In this document: positions 22,455-31,156 of the stretch, in pieces
How positions within the stretch are numbered: position 1 is the stretch's first letter
How the letters are laid out: every line of letters begins with the position of its first letter
NCBI GenBank assembly: GCA_020536535.1
Contig: JAHLWZ010000512.1
Location: forward strand, 2,855 to 58,209
From: Pelomyxa schiedti
Lineage: Eukaryota; Evosea; Pelobiontida; Pelomyxidae
Length of the DNA: 55,355 nt
Reading direction: 5' to 3'
Translations under genes and position numbers: made by a program
The notes under the pieces: model-generated
Told to the model about the DNA's origin: nothing
Databases searched by the model: none
Seen by the model: only the letters and a program-made list of their open reading frames with translations

Positions 22455-24931
22455 ATGACAGGGACGTCGTCGTACGGGGTTGGGACCACGATCATGCCCC
22501 CTCCATTCGTAACCGCCCTATCATCGTCTTCGTCGTCGTCGACTAGCGCGGCGACTACGTCGGGGGAAGGAGGAGGAGGAGAGGGCGGGGACGCGGCCAA
22601 CGGGGGAGCCCCGCCGTCGGTACCCGTGGTTAATCCAGTGCCCCCGCAAATTCTGGACAAACCAGCGAGGAAACAAGTCAAGAAGATAACCCACTACACC
22701 CCAAACACAAGCGGTATGTTTTNNNNNNNNNNNNNNNNNNNNNNNNNNNNNNNNNNNNNNNNNNNNNNNNNNNNNNNNNNNNNNNNNNNNNNNNNNNNNN
22801 NNNNNNNNNNNNNNNNNNNNNNTATTTTATTTTATTTTATTTTATTTTATTTTATTTTATTTTATTTTATTTTATTTTATTTTATTTTATTTTATTTTAT
22901 TTTATTTTATTTTATTTTATTTTATTTTATTTTATTTTATTTTATTTTTGTTTGGTTCGTTTGTTGTTATGTTTTGTTTGGTTTGTTTGTTATTTTGTTT
23001 TTATCTATGCTTTTTTTTGTGCTGAATATTGTTTTGTTGTTGTATTTGCTTTAGTTTATTTTAGTGTGTTTATTTTGGTTTTAACGCGTTGCTTAGGTGA
23101 TTACAATATTTGGTACCATCGATATTGTGGATACGAGTACAAGGAGTCACGGCGGGATAGGTCTGCCACTTTACTCCACCCCTCACTTCCCTCCTTTTAT
23201 TGTTACCTTCATTCACGTGTAGCCACACACTTTGTGGTGGCGTTGCAGGGGTGACATGACCCGAGTGAACATTCTGAAGGACGCTGGCAGAACCCACGCT
23301 GATGATGGTGCTCCTGTCTGTATTCACTTTGCAATGGGGAAATGTGCTTTGGTGTGTACTAAAAGAATTAAAACATCTTCTCACTACCTTCAGGGGTCTG
23401 AGTGCAGCTACAAGCACCAAATTCCCACAGAAGATGATGAAAGACGCACTGGGCTCACTCAAGATGTATTTGGCCGTGAGAGATACAAGTGAGTAGCAGC
23501 TTAATACATTGGAGACTAATTTTCTACAGGACCGATCGTGATGATATGGGTGGTGTGGGAAATTTCTCTAAGGAAAACAGAAGTGCGTTCCTTTGGTCAT
23601 TAAAGATTTTGACCTTAACTATTCCAACAGCTCTCTATCTTGGAGGCCTGAAAACTGAAGTGCCCGTTCCCGAGATGGAGACCTCTCTAAGGAAGCACTT
23701 TGGCGAATTCGGTGAACTTGAGTATGGTATGTTTGACTCGGGCATTTCTTATTTGAATTTACTTGAATAGTTCGTGTTCTTGCTGGACGTGGAATCGGCT
23801 TTGTACGTTACAGACTTCGTACAGCTGCAGAGTTTGCTAAAGTTGCAATGGGGGATCAGACACTTGACCATGGTGAAGTTTTGAACGTGAGGTGGGCCTA
23901 CACGGATCCAAATCCAATTGCCAAGGCACATGAAGAACAAGCAACTGCCAGTCAGTTTATTAATGCTGTGGAGAGGAGGGTCCAAACTGTATGCTGTTAT
24001 ATTGTTCCAGTTAATGTTGACCAATCTTAACAGATGACACCGAAAGAAAAGGCTGAAATGGAAGCCCTACGACAATTGGAGCAGCTTGCTGAGAATCCTG
24101 ATTCATACCCGGATACTGATGCACAGTTCACTGGGTACTGTTCCCATATGCGCTGGTGGCCTTTAATTGACTATTCATAGAAAACCTGGAGGAGAGCCAG
24201 CCGCGCCCACTGTCAAGAAACCGCGCATCCAATACTCTGCCCCTGCTATTTCCTACAAGTACAAATTTATTGGACCACAAAGTATCCCAAGGCACTTGGT
24301 CGAGAACACAGAGAGGCAGCAAATCAATCAGCCCACTCCGACAACCACGCGGTCAGTTTTGCAAATCTTCGTTTATTTCTATTCTAACACACGCAACAGA
24401 TCGGAAACTGAAACAGTTTACCAATTCCAAACACCAGTGGAGTATGACCAGTGGGACCCCCAGACATATGCAGCAGCCAAACAGCATTACTCTGCCAACC
24501 CGCACACCGGACAGGTAAAAATATATACTACCTTCCCATTTACTTCCCATTACCAAAGCAATCTTCCAAAACATCACACAATATATACCTAATACTGTAA
24601 TTTCTCATTTACACTTACATTGTTACAGTACCACCCGTACTCGTATGGGTTCTATTACCCGAGGCAAATAGCACCCGAGCCGGAGATTCCCGAGGAGAAG
24701 CTACGCCAGAACGACGACCAACTTCAATCGTACTTTGAGAACGTCTACAACCACGGCGAGGACTACTACGAGGAATGCGCCGCCAACAACGAGGCCGTCA
24801 ACGCCGTTACCGCTGCAACATCCAGTAGCTCCGCCACGTCGTCGTCATCCGATCCGGCTGACGCCCCCCTGGCCGGCACAAAGAGGCCCGCCTCTGCCCC
24901 AGCCTCAAAGAACCCTGACCCCCTAACTTGA
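22455..24931 (+). CDS. Spliceosomal protein Cwc2/RBM22 (CCCH zinc finger plus RRM)
   Basis: Exons 22455-22713, 23097-23160, 23249-23351, 23394-23488, 23530-23582, 23631-23726, 23771-23988 and 24034-24155, then further exons to the TGA at 24929-24931. Cwc2/RBM22 contacts U6 snRNA in the active spliceosome through its zinc finger and RRM. The conserved N-terminal YNIWYHRYCG is followed by a CX7CX5CX3H finger (CIHFAMGKCALGSECSYKH). Next come the diagnostic DVFGRERYKTDRDDMGGVG, RNP2 LYLGGL and RNP1 GRGIGFVRYR. The N-terminal 85 residues are Ser/Gly/Pro-rich, and the C-terminal part is a Tyr/Pro and acidic extension longer than in yeast. The first intron contains the assembly gap and a TTTTA satellite and is by far the longest intron of the gene. 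Confidence 0.93.
22723..22822. other. Assembly gap of exactly 100 N
   Basis: The 100 unknown bases lie within the first intron of the Cwc2 gene and abut the TTTTA repeat. The round number suggests a placeholder, so the true intron length is not known. No exon is interrupted. Confidence 0.99.
22823..22947 (+). repeat. (TTTTA)n pentanucleotide microsatellite
   Basis: About 25 perfect copies of the five-base unit directly after the gap, inside the first Cwc2 intron. The repeat probably caused the assembly break and may be much longer in the genome. Confidence 0.97.
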
Positions 24932-25017
24932 TTGAAAAAATCTGAGTAGAACCAAACCAAAAGTCCGAATTTGATTTACTTGAAAAACCGTTTTTTTTCC
25001 CAACAGTTCGCGTACTC

Positions 25018-25764
25018 ATGTCGTTGCTAAGCTGCAACCCCAACGACGCAGTGGCTGATGCGTGCGAACGTGGGTGGATGCCTTTGATGTCGAACGAGTG
25101 GGACATCAACCAGCCAATAGACGGCGACGGGAACTCGGCGCTCCACTTGGCGTGCAAGGGGGGCCACGTCGGGCTCGCGCGGCAGCTTCTGGCCGCCGGC
25201 GCCTGCCGTGACCCGCCGATCGACCCAAACAGGCGCAACACGGAGGAGTGGACGCCCCTTACGCTGGCGTGCAGCCAGGGCCACGTCGGGGTCGTGGAGG
25301 TGCTGCTGCAGCACCCCGGCGTGGACGCCAGCAAGGACTGGCCCCTCCACGTCGCCTGCGTGTGGAACCGTGCGAACGTGGTTGCGCTGCTGGTTAGGAG
25401 CCGGCGGTTCGACGTCAACGCGGTGGCGAACCGGGTGCGCTGGATCTTTGACGGAATGACCCCACTGTACGCGGCTGCGTACTTTGAGAACCTAGAGGGT
25501 CTCAGGATTCTGCTAGGAGCAGACGGCATTGATGCTACGAAGCCGGAACCCCTGGGCGGCCAAACGCCACTCGATATAGCAACTGAGGTGAATTTCCTTG
25601 AGGGATGCAATCTGCTGAAGGAGCACATAAACCGCGGGCTCGGAAATTGGAGGACAAACCCACCACCACCGCAGCAGCAAACACAACCCAAACAACCACA
25701 GGATTACGCGCGATCGCGCAACAAGGTTGTAGGCTGGTACGGGATACCGAAGTTTGAATTCTGA
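25018..25764 (+). CDS. Ankyrin-repeat protein
   Basis: A single-exon frame of 248 codons. Ankyrin repeats are clear at GNSALHLACKGGHVGLARQL, EWTPLTLACSQGHVGVVEVL, DWPLHVACVWNRANVVALL, GMTPLYAAAYFENLEGLRIL and GQTPLDIATEVNFLEGCNLL. They give four to five stacked repeats that form a protein-binding solenoid. The C-terminus is a short Pro/Gln-rich tail. No catalytic domain is attached. The start at 25018 is the first in-frame ATG and lies just ahead of the repeats. The upstream neighbour ends at 24931 on the same strand, only 86 bp away. Confidence 0.9.
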   Translation: MSLLSCNPNDAVADACERGWMPLMSNEWDINQPIDGDGNSALHLACKGGHVGLARQLLAAGACRDPPIDPNRRNTEEWTPLTLACSQGHVGVVEVLLQHPGVDASKDWPLHVACVWNRANVVALLVRSRRFDVNAVANRVRWIFDGMTPLYAAAYFENLEGLRILLGADGIDATKPEPLGGQTPLDIATEVNFLEGCNLLKEHINRGLGNWRTNPPPPQQQTQPKQPQDYARSRNKVVGWYGIPKFEF

Positions 25765-25775
25765 GGAAAGGAAAT

Positions 25776-25781
25776 AATAAA
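25776..25781 (+). terminator. Possible AATAAA polyadenylation signal of the ankyrin gene
   Basis: A canonical AATAAA hexamer 12 bp after the TGA of the ankyrin gene. The genome is AT-rich between genes, so this could be chance. Confidence 0.4.
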
Positions 25782-25917
25782 GGGTTGGGTTTTTCTCGTT
25801 TTTTTTTTCTTTTTGATCAACAGTTTTTTTCCTTTAGAGACAGGCGGTGATTACACCATCTGCCTCCATGTTTTTTTTATTGGCAAGTTCACAAAGGTAG
25901 GCAGATGGAGGCTAGAT

Positions 25918-26494
25918 CTAATAGCCAACACCGAGGAGGTAGTCAGCCATGTCCTCGACGACCTTGGTGGCATTCCCGGGCTGCTTGGGCTCGACGTAGA
26001 TTCCGACGAGGATGCACTTTCCGGTCTTGACTGTGACGACTCCTCCCTTGTTGCCCTTGCCGTAGACGGACCTGGGGTCGGCCTTGACGCACATGTACTT
26101 CAGCTTTCCGCAGAGGATTCCAGAGCTCTGGGGGACTGATGGGTCCTGTGTTCGCATAAACGTTAGGTCAAACAAATAAGCAAGTAATCATAAAAGATGC
26201 GCGACGGAAGTGCAGAAAAAAAAAAACTTTGCGTACAAACGATGTTTAAATGGTTGTTGTTAATTAAAATGTATATTTGCGTGTTGCATTTTTTGTTTGA
26301 GTGTGTTAATTGAACGATGAAAGTAAACGCACAGTGAAGTTCTGGACGAGTTTTGCGGCCTCCTTGTTGGCAACAACATCGGGGAATGTTGCGGACTTGG
26401 CCCAAACAGCGCCGTTTGTTGCGTCGAGGATGGCAGCGGAGTCAACGAAGCCAGATCCGACGAGGTTGGTATCGACGTATGTTTGCCACGACAT
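25918..26494 (-). CDS. Profilin (copy A)
   Basis: Two exons, 26494-26333 and 26145-25918, joined in phase 0 across a 187 bp intron, encode 129 residues, the usual profilin length. The N-terminus MSWQTYVDTNLVGSGF carries the Trp and Tyr that bind polyproline. The C-terminal half (KYMCVKADPRSVYGKG, TVKTGKCILVGIY, VVEDMADYLLGVGY) is the actin- and polyproline-binding beta-sheet and helix, close to Acanthamoeba profilin. Profilin binds monomeric actin, promotes nucleotide exchange on it and feeds formin-driven filament growth. It faces its paralog at 27018-27481 head to head, and both genes have the intron at the same place. Confidence 0.96.
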
Positions 26495-27017
26495 CTTGTG
26501 TCTTTGTTGTTGGTTAAAAGCCGAAGCTTTGTTGGTTTGTCTTTTCGGTGTTGGTTTTTTTGTATTAATGATTTTCTGTTGGTTGGTTTTTAAGAGGCCC
26601 CCGGCGTCTGTTGAATAGCTTTTTTCGCGACGTCACCCACAGTTGAACTTTCCCTGTTAGAAATTTAGAAGCCTCTTTCAAAAAAAATAAAGAGGAAATC
26701 TGCACGGATCCTCAGTCTATGGGGTTGTCCCCCACCTCAGCTAGTTTCTCACAGTACACCTCAAACACATCTTGACCAGGACAATTAGGGTATTTTCGTG
26801 CAAGTACTGAGTGTTGGGTATTCCAACTTGCAGCTCCCAACGTAACCTCAATTAGTTTCGCGAAAAAAACTCACAGCCGTTTCAGACGCATAATCCAAAA
26901 AAAGCACTGCATTACTAGAAAATGAAGAAAAGGTGGTGCCTAGCCATTAAACTCCAACAAACCACAAGTCAATAAACAACCACAACAAGGAGCCAACAAC
27001 ACTAACAAAAACAACAA
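26495..27017. promoter_or_regulatory. Shared 5' region of the divergent profilin pair
   Basis: The 523 bp between the two profilin start codons must hold both promoters. It is AT-rich with several polypurine and polypyrimidine tracts, for example near 26685. I recognise no specific site. The arrangement could allow coordinated expression, but this is inference. Confidence 0.4.
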
Positions 27018-27481
27018 ATGTCGTGGCAAAACTACGTGGACGACAACCTGGTGGGCTCTGGATTCGTTGATTCTGCGGCAATTCTTGGTTCTGAGGATGG
27101 CTCAGTCTGGTCCCGTTCCTCAGAATTCCCATCACTCAGTGCTTTGATTCCAGGGACAGAAGTTGCCGAGGTTGTATCTATCATCAAGGACAACTTTGAG
27201 GTTTGTTTTGATAGGAGTACCTTATTTCATAAATGACTCATGTGTATCTTAAGAGGGAACATACACCTCAGAGCAGGGGAATATGGGCCGGCGGCCTCAA
27301 GTACATGTGCGTGAAGGCTGATACAAGGTCTGTGTATGGAAAGGGCAACAAGGGCGGAATTGTCACTGTGAGGACCGGGAAGTGCGTTCTGGTTGGAATA
27401 TACGGAGAGGGAAAGCAGGCCGGAAATGCTGTGAAGACTGTGGAAGACTTGGCCGACTATCTCATTGGTGCCGGATTTTGA
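27018..27481 (+). CDS. Profilin (copy B)
   Basis: Exons 27018-27200 and 27254-27481 join in phase 0 and encode 136 residues. The N-terminus is MSWQNYVDDNLVGSGFVDS, and the second exon has KYMCVKADTRSVYGKGNKGG and DLADYLIGAGF. Its second exon has exactly the same length (228 nt) as that of copy A, and the intron is at the equivalent position but only 53 bp long. The first exon is seven codons longer and is the most diverged part (EDGSVWSRSSEFPSL against TNGAVWAKSATFPDV). The two copies may be isoforms with different surface charge. The acceptor used here keeps the family frame (GGLKYM); the next AG downstream would break it. Confidence 0.95.
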
Positions 27482-27617
27482 TACAAATTCTCCTCTGCTG
27501 TACAGGTTAATTAGAGGGGGACAGAGTAATCAAAGTAATTTCTTCTATTCAAATCGAAGTTATTGGAATCCTTAATTTCATGAGCAATGAAAGGAAATTG
27601 CTTGTTGTATGTACCGG

Positions 27618-28433
27618 TTAGTGCCTTTTTATCTTCCTTTCGTTGAGTATTGCCCTTTCAGCCCAGTCCAGTGCAAGTCTCAGGCCTTGTCCTCTGTAAG
27701 CAATTGTGGGGAAAACAGCCCAGTCCCTTGTTCCAGGCTTTATGTCCGGAAGTTGCAAAACGGTGGCGATTTCCTCTGGTGATGCGGCAAATGGTAAGTC
27801 TTGCTGAAGAGATTAAGTACGCTTTTATCGGGTGTTATATTACCTTATTGGCCAGTACACACAGAGGTACACTGGACAGTTCTGGAGCGTTCAGAACCTA
27901 TAAAAATCTTAATAGGAGTAGAACGGAGGAGGCATTATAACCCCCCACAATGATTCATAGGCCTCAATAAACATGTCTCTGTCTTGGGAATCAATGATCC
28001 AGAATATACACTCAGTGTTTGTATAGTAATTCCTCCACCGTGGCCGTAGAACCGTTCTGTGGAGATTGGCTTTATGGGGAAGATAGAGTTCCCATACATT
28101 CCTCCTGGAACCCAAATAGTAAAATCCAGGGACTTGTTGGGTATAGTTTCAACACAGAATCCAATGTTCGGTCCGGCACAAACATTCTCCCCAAGCTTCA
28201 ACTTTGTGATTGTATTGTAAGACCTTCACTGTTAAAAGGAGGCAACAACCATGTACAATGCTGTGAGGGCGCCTGCCGAATCCAGTCCTATTAGTGCAGT
28301 TGTAAATGGAGGCGCACTTTAAAAAACCTGTACCGAGCAACAGACATCTGCAAGGAGACAGCTTTGGCTCCGAAAACAGGGAGAAAACTTTGGTGAGCAC
28401 TGGAGTTTCCCTTTTGTCATCTGACTCTGCCAT
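27618..28433 (-). CDS. Arf-family protein lacking nucleotide-binding and catalytic residues (pseudo-GTPase)
   Basis: Six exons, 28433-28334, 28287-28250, 28201-28098, 28056-27942, 27897-27844 and 27803-27618, sum to 597 nt in one frame (198 residues). The Arf fold is unmistakable: LLLGLDSAG, IGFCVET, LDFTIW, WRNYYTNTECIFWIIDSQDR, ANKQDLP, LDWAERAI. The functional residues are replaced. P-loop AGKTT is AGALT (residues 38-42). The switch I Thr is Asn58, WDVGGQ is WVPGGI (76-81), and so both the Mg-coordinating Asp and the catalytic Gln are gone. NKQD (136-139) is kept. There is no Gly2 for myristoylation. Exon lengths and phases are all consistent, so this is a maintained gene rather than an obvious pseudogene. 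Confidence 0.85.
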
Positions 28434-28559
28434 ACTAGGTATAGGTTATTGTGGAAAGAAGAAGCATGCAGATTTACTCCAGAAACAATTCCCTTGTTTG
28501 CTCGTATACCATCAGGTATTTCAGTTTCGCATGTTTCTGGCTTTTTATAATAGATACTC

Positions 28560-30850
28560 TCACAGAAAATTAATGAAGAACAAGAATGGCGGGTTACTAT
28601 ACTGTTTGGGGGGTAGAAGATTACTAGCACATCGAAAAATTGTCCTGGACGAAAAAGACAGTTCAATATCCAACCAACGTTGTTGAGACCAATGCAACCT
28701 ACTTCTGGGTGCATCTCAGTAGTCAAGAAATGAGATTTGACCTACCGACGCATTACAGCTTCCCACACCTCGTCAGATGAGGAAATGATGCGCATTCCTC
28801 TACTGGTTTGTCCAAGTCTCATGAGACTCTTGAGAATGTGAAAAATGTTTACAGATTTCTTCAAAAAACCTTAAAATCATGTATCTCCGTGAGAATTTGA
28901 GTCAGCACAGATAGAGGTAGGACTCCAAAACTTCCAAGTGTTGAATCAGCTGATTTTCGAGGTGCACAAAAAATTGCTGAGGTGTGGAGCCATCCACATG
29001 ACACCTACAAATGAGTGTTGAAACTTCGGTGGGAACAGAAGAGGCCTACGGAAACAGCAGGCAAACAAAGCCCTGTGACTTGAGTTGGAACAGGAACTGT
29101 GTCAGTTCCACTCTGACCACATTGCCCATAGTTATTTGATCCAAACATAAATCTGAGTAAAAGTCAGTGTCCGAATCAAGTGAACTCGTACAATTTGCCA
29201 GAGTTTGTCACTAGAGCCGTGTGTGAATTACCAACTGACCCGTTTGCAGAAACATTTGCAATCCATTCCTATTGTGGCATTAAAAAATGAAAAAACCTGC
29301 TCCAAAGAAACATTGTTTGATTCCAGGTACAAGTTGAACTCGGATAAAGGTCTAAATTAAGATTAGGAGTTTACTTTCAGAGATTATTTCATACTGAGGC
29401 GCCAAAATGTCCAACCCCTCAGGAATGGAAGGTATACCACAATAGTCTCTTTTGCCCCAAGTGTAGACCTATTCAGATGAGCTCTATTGAATATTTAGTG
29501 AAATACAGTTGAATGAATAGCGGGGCAAGAATCTTTCGTCACCACAATTGTGTGGCAGTCACCACAGGAAACTAAAGTTTGAGTGTCCGGTGGAGTTGGC
29601 AAAATAACACTTTGAGGTGTTAATTTATCGTCCCTGCTCCCAAGGCCAAGCTGCCCAAATCTGATTTTATGGTCAATAATCGTTACTCCGTAGAATACTG
29701 CGTGCCTGTTTGCTCCAAATGCCAGCAGTTTGCCAGAATCAGTAAGTAACATTGAGTGCTGGCCACCGCATATGGACTTGACTGCTTTTTCTGTCAATAA
29801 TACTTGATGCGGAGTATTTCTATCCTGGGGTTTTTTATTTCTGTCTGATTTATTGATGGGGAAACTTACCCTCCAGTCACCCAATCCAAGTTGACCATGA
29901 GAATTCACTCCCCAGGAATAAACTGTGCCATCCTGGCAACAGACTACAGAGAAGGCAACACCAGCGGACACCTAGGAGAGTATCAGAATCCTGTAAACCT
30001 ACATCGCCGGGTACCTTACATGAGTTACAATGTGGGATGAGAGTGCAGCAACAATAGCAGGGGGTTGCCACTTTCCAGAGATTTCACCCCATTCCCAAGC
30101 TCTCCCTGTGTCCTCCAACGCTAACCTGTGAAATCCTCCAGCACTCAACTGCTTAATTATACAGTTCTTAAATCTGTTTAGTAAACGACGTTAAATCACA
30201 GTCAAAAGGGGTACAAACAAGTCCAACAAATAGCACAACTAGCCATACTATCTACTATCTCTTAGAACAATATATGAGGCACCACCACTCATAATGAGCA
30301 CAAGCACAAGCACAGGCACAGGCACAAGCACAAGCACAAGCACAAGCACAGGAACACACTGGGGGACACAGGCAGGGGCCGGGCACTGCGGCCCCCGGTA
30401 CTCCCTCCTGCTCACCGACGCCACGTTCACCGCAGAGGCCACTTCGTGCGACCCTCCCCACTCCATCACCGCCGTCCTCCCGCTCCCCCCCGGCCCGCGT
30501 CCCGCTCCCGGTCCGTCGCCCTCGGGGCGCCCGCCGGGCCCCCTGCCCGTCGCCGCCACCGCCACCGTGGTGGTTGTGCCCCCGCACGCGACTGAGCACT
30601 CCACCGCCGCCGCGGCGTCCCCCCCCTCCTCGCCGTCGCTGCTGCTGGTTGTGTGGGTGGGCGGCGTGGTAGGCCCGCCGGCGGGGGGACCTAGGAGCAG
30701 GGTGGCGGGGGTGGATGCGGACAGCACTCCGTAGTCGGCCGCGTCAGGCCCCCCCCCGACCGCCCCCCATGGGCGGCCCAGCTGCCCGCTGCACCCGCAC
30801 CCCCAGCACACCACGACGTGGCCCCCGGTACCCACGACGCGCCCGCTCAT
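28560..30850 (-). CDS. RCC1-repeat protein with a C-terminal F-box
   Basis: Starts at ATG 30850 (MSGRVVGTGGHVVVCWGCG) and ends at the TGA 28560-28562. RCC1 blades are visible as CWGCGCSGQLG, LALEDTGRAWEWG, VYSWGVNSHGQLGLGD, SICGGQHSMLLTDSGKLLAFG, FGQLGLGSRDD, YTWGKRD and FMFGSNNYGQCGQS. The first exon is long, Gly/Pro-rich and contains an in-frame Val-Leu repeat. After the propeller, a segment from about 28960 reads LPLSVLTQILTEIHDFK. Across a 41 bp intron it continues SLMRLGQTSRG and DEVWEAVMRRRW, an F-box. F-boxes bind Skp1 in SCF ubiquitin ligases, so the propeller may recruit substrate. F-boxes are more often N-terminal, so the order is unusual. The junction near 30160-30250 is not resolved. 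Confidence 0.75.
30297..30357. repeat. CACAAG/CACAGG hexanucleotide repeat read in frame as Val-Leu/Val-Pro
   Basis: About ten hexamer units near the end of exon 1 of the RCC1/F-box gene. On the coding (minus) strand the frame runs through the repeat into the RCC1-like MSGGASYIVLRD, so the repeat is probably translated. Confidence 0.75.
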
Positions 30851-31156
30851 TGATCGATCAAACAACGAAACAGTGGTTCGGCGAAATGTGATCAAACCTC
30901 CCCAGAGAAATGTGCTTGGGGCCCAACGCAGGCAGCCTCGGTTGGCCCAATTGGTGTCGAAAAATGGGGCTATCTCGAGAGGATGCCACACAACTTGGGG
31001 GAAGGTTTGACTACCAAGTTGAGGGTACGAAAGGGAAAAATGGGTACTGCGTGTGTGTACGCGGTTTTGCTCTGAAAGAAAGCATTGCCTGGAACACCTT
31101 GCTATCACTCGTACTCCTTAACGTTTATTGGTGGGCAGGCGAGACACAACATTTGA
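30851..31156. promoter_or_regulatory. Divergent 5' region of the RCC1/F-box and Atg11-like genes
   Basis: The two start codons lie 306 bp apart on opposite strands. A plus-strand open frame begins at 30910 but has no recognisable content. No specific regulatory site is identified. Confidence 0.35.

Noticed and set aside
22232-22681. Open frame on the minus strand opposite the Cwc2 N-terminus
   Set aside because: It is a shadow of the Ser/Gly-rich first exon of Cwc2 and has no domain.
24807-25691. Long minus-strand frame opposite the ankyrin gene
   Set aside because: The plus strand has five ankyrin repeats in frame; the minus frame has no domain.
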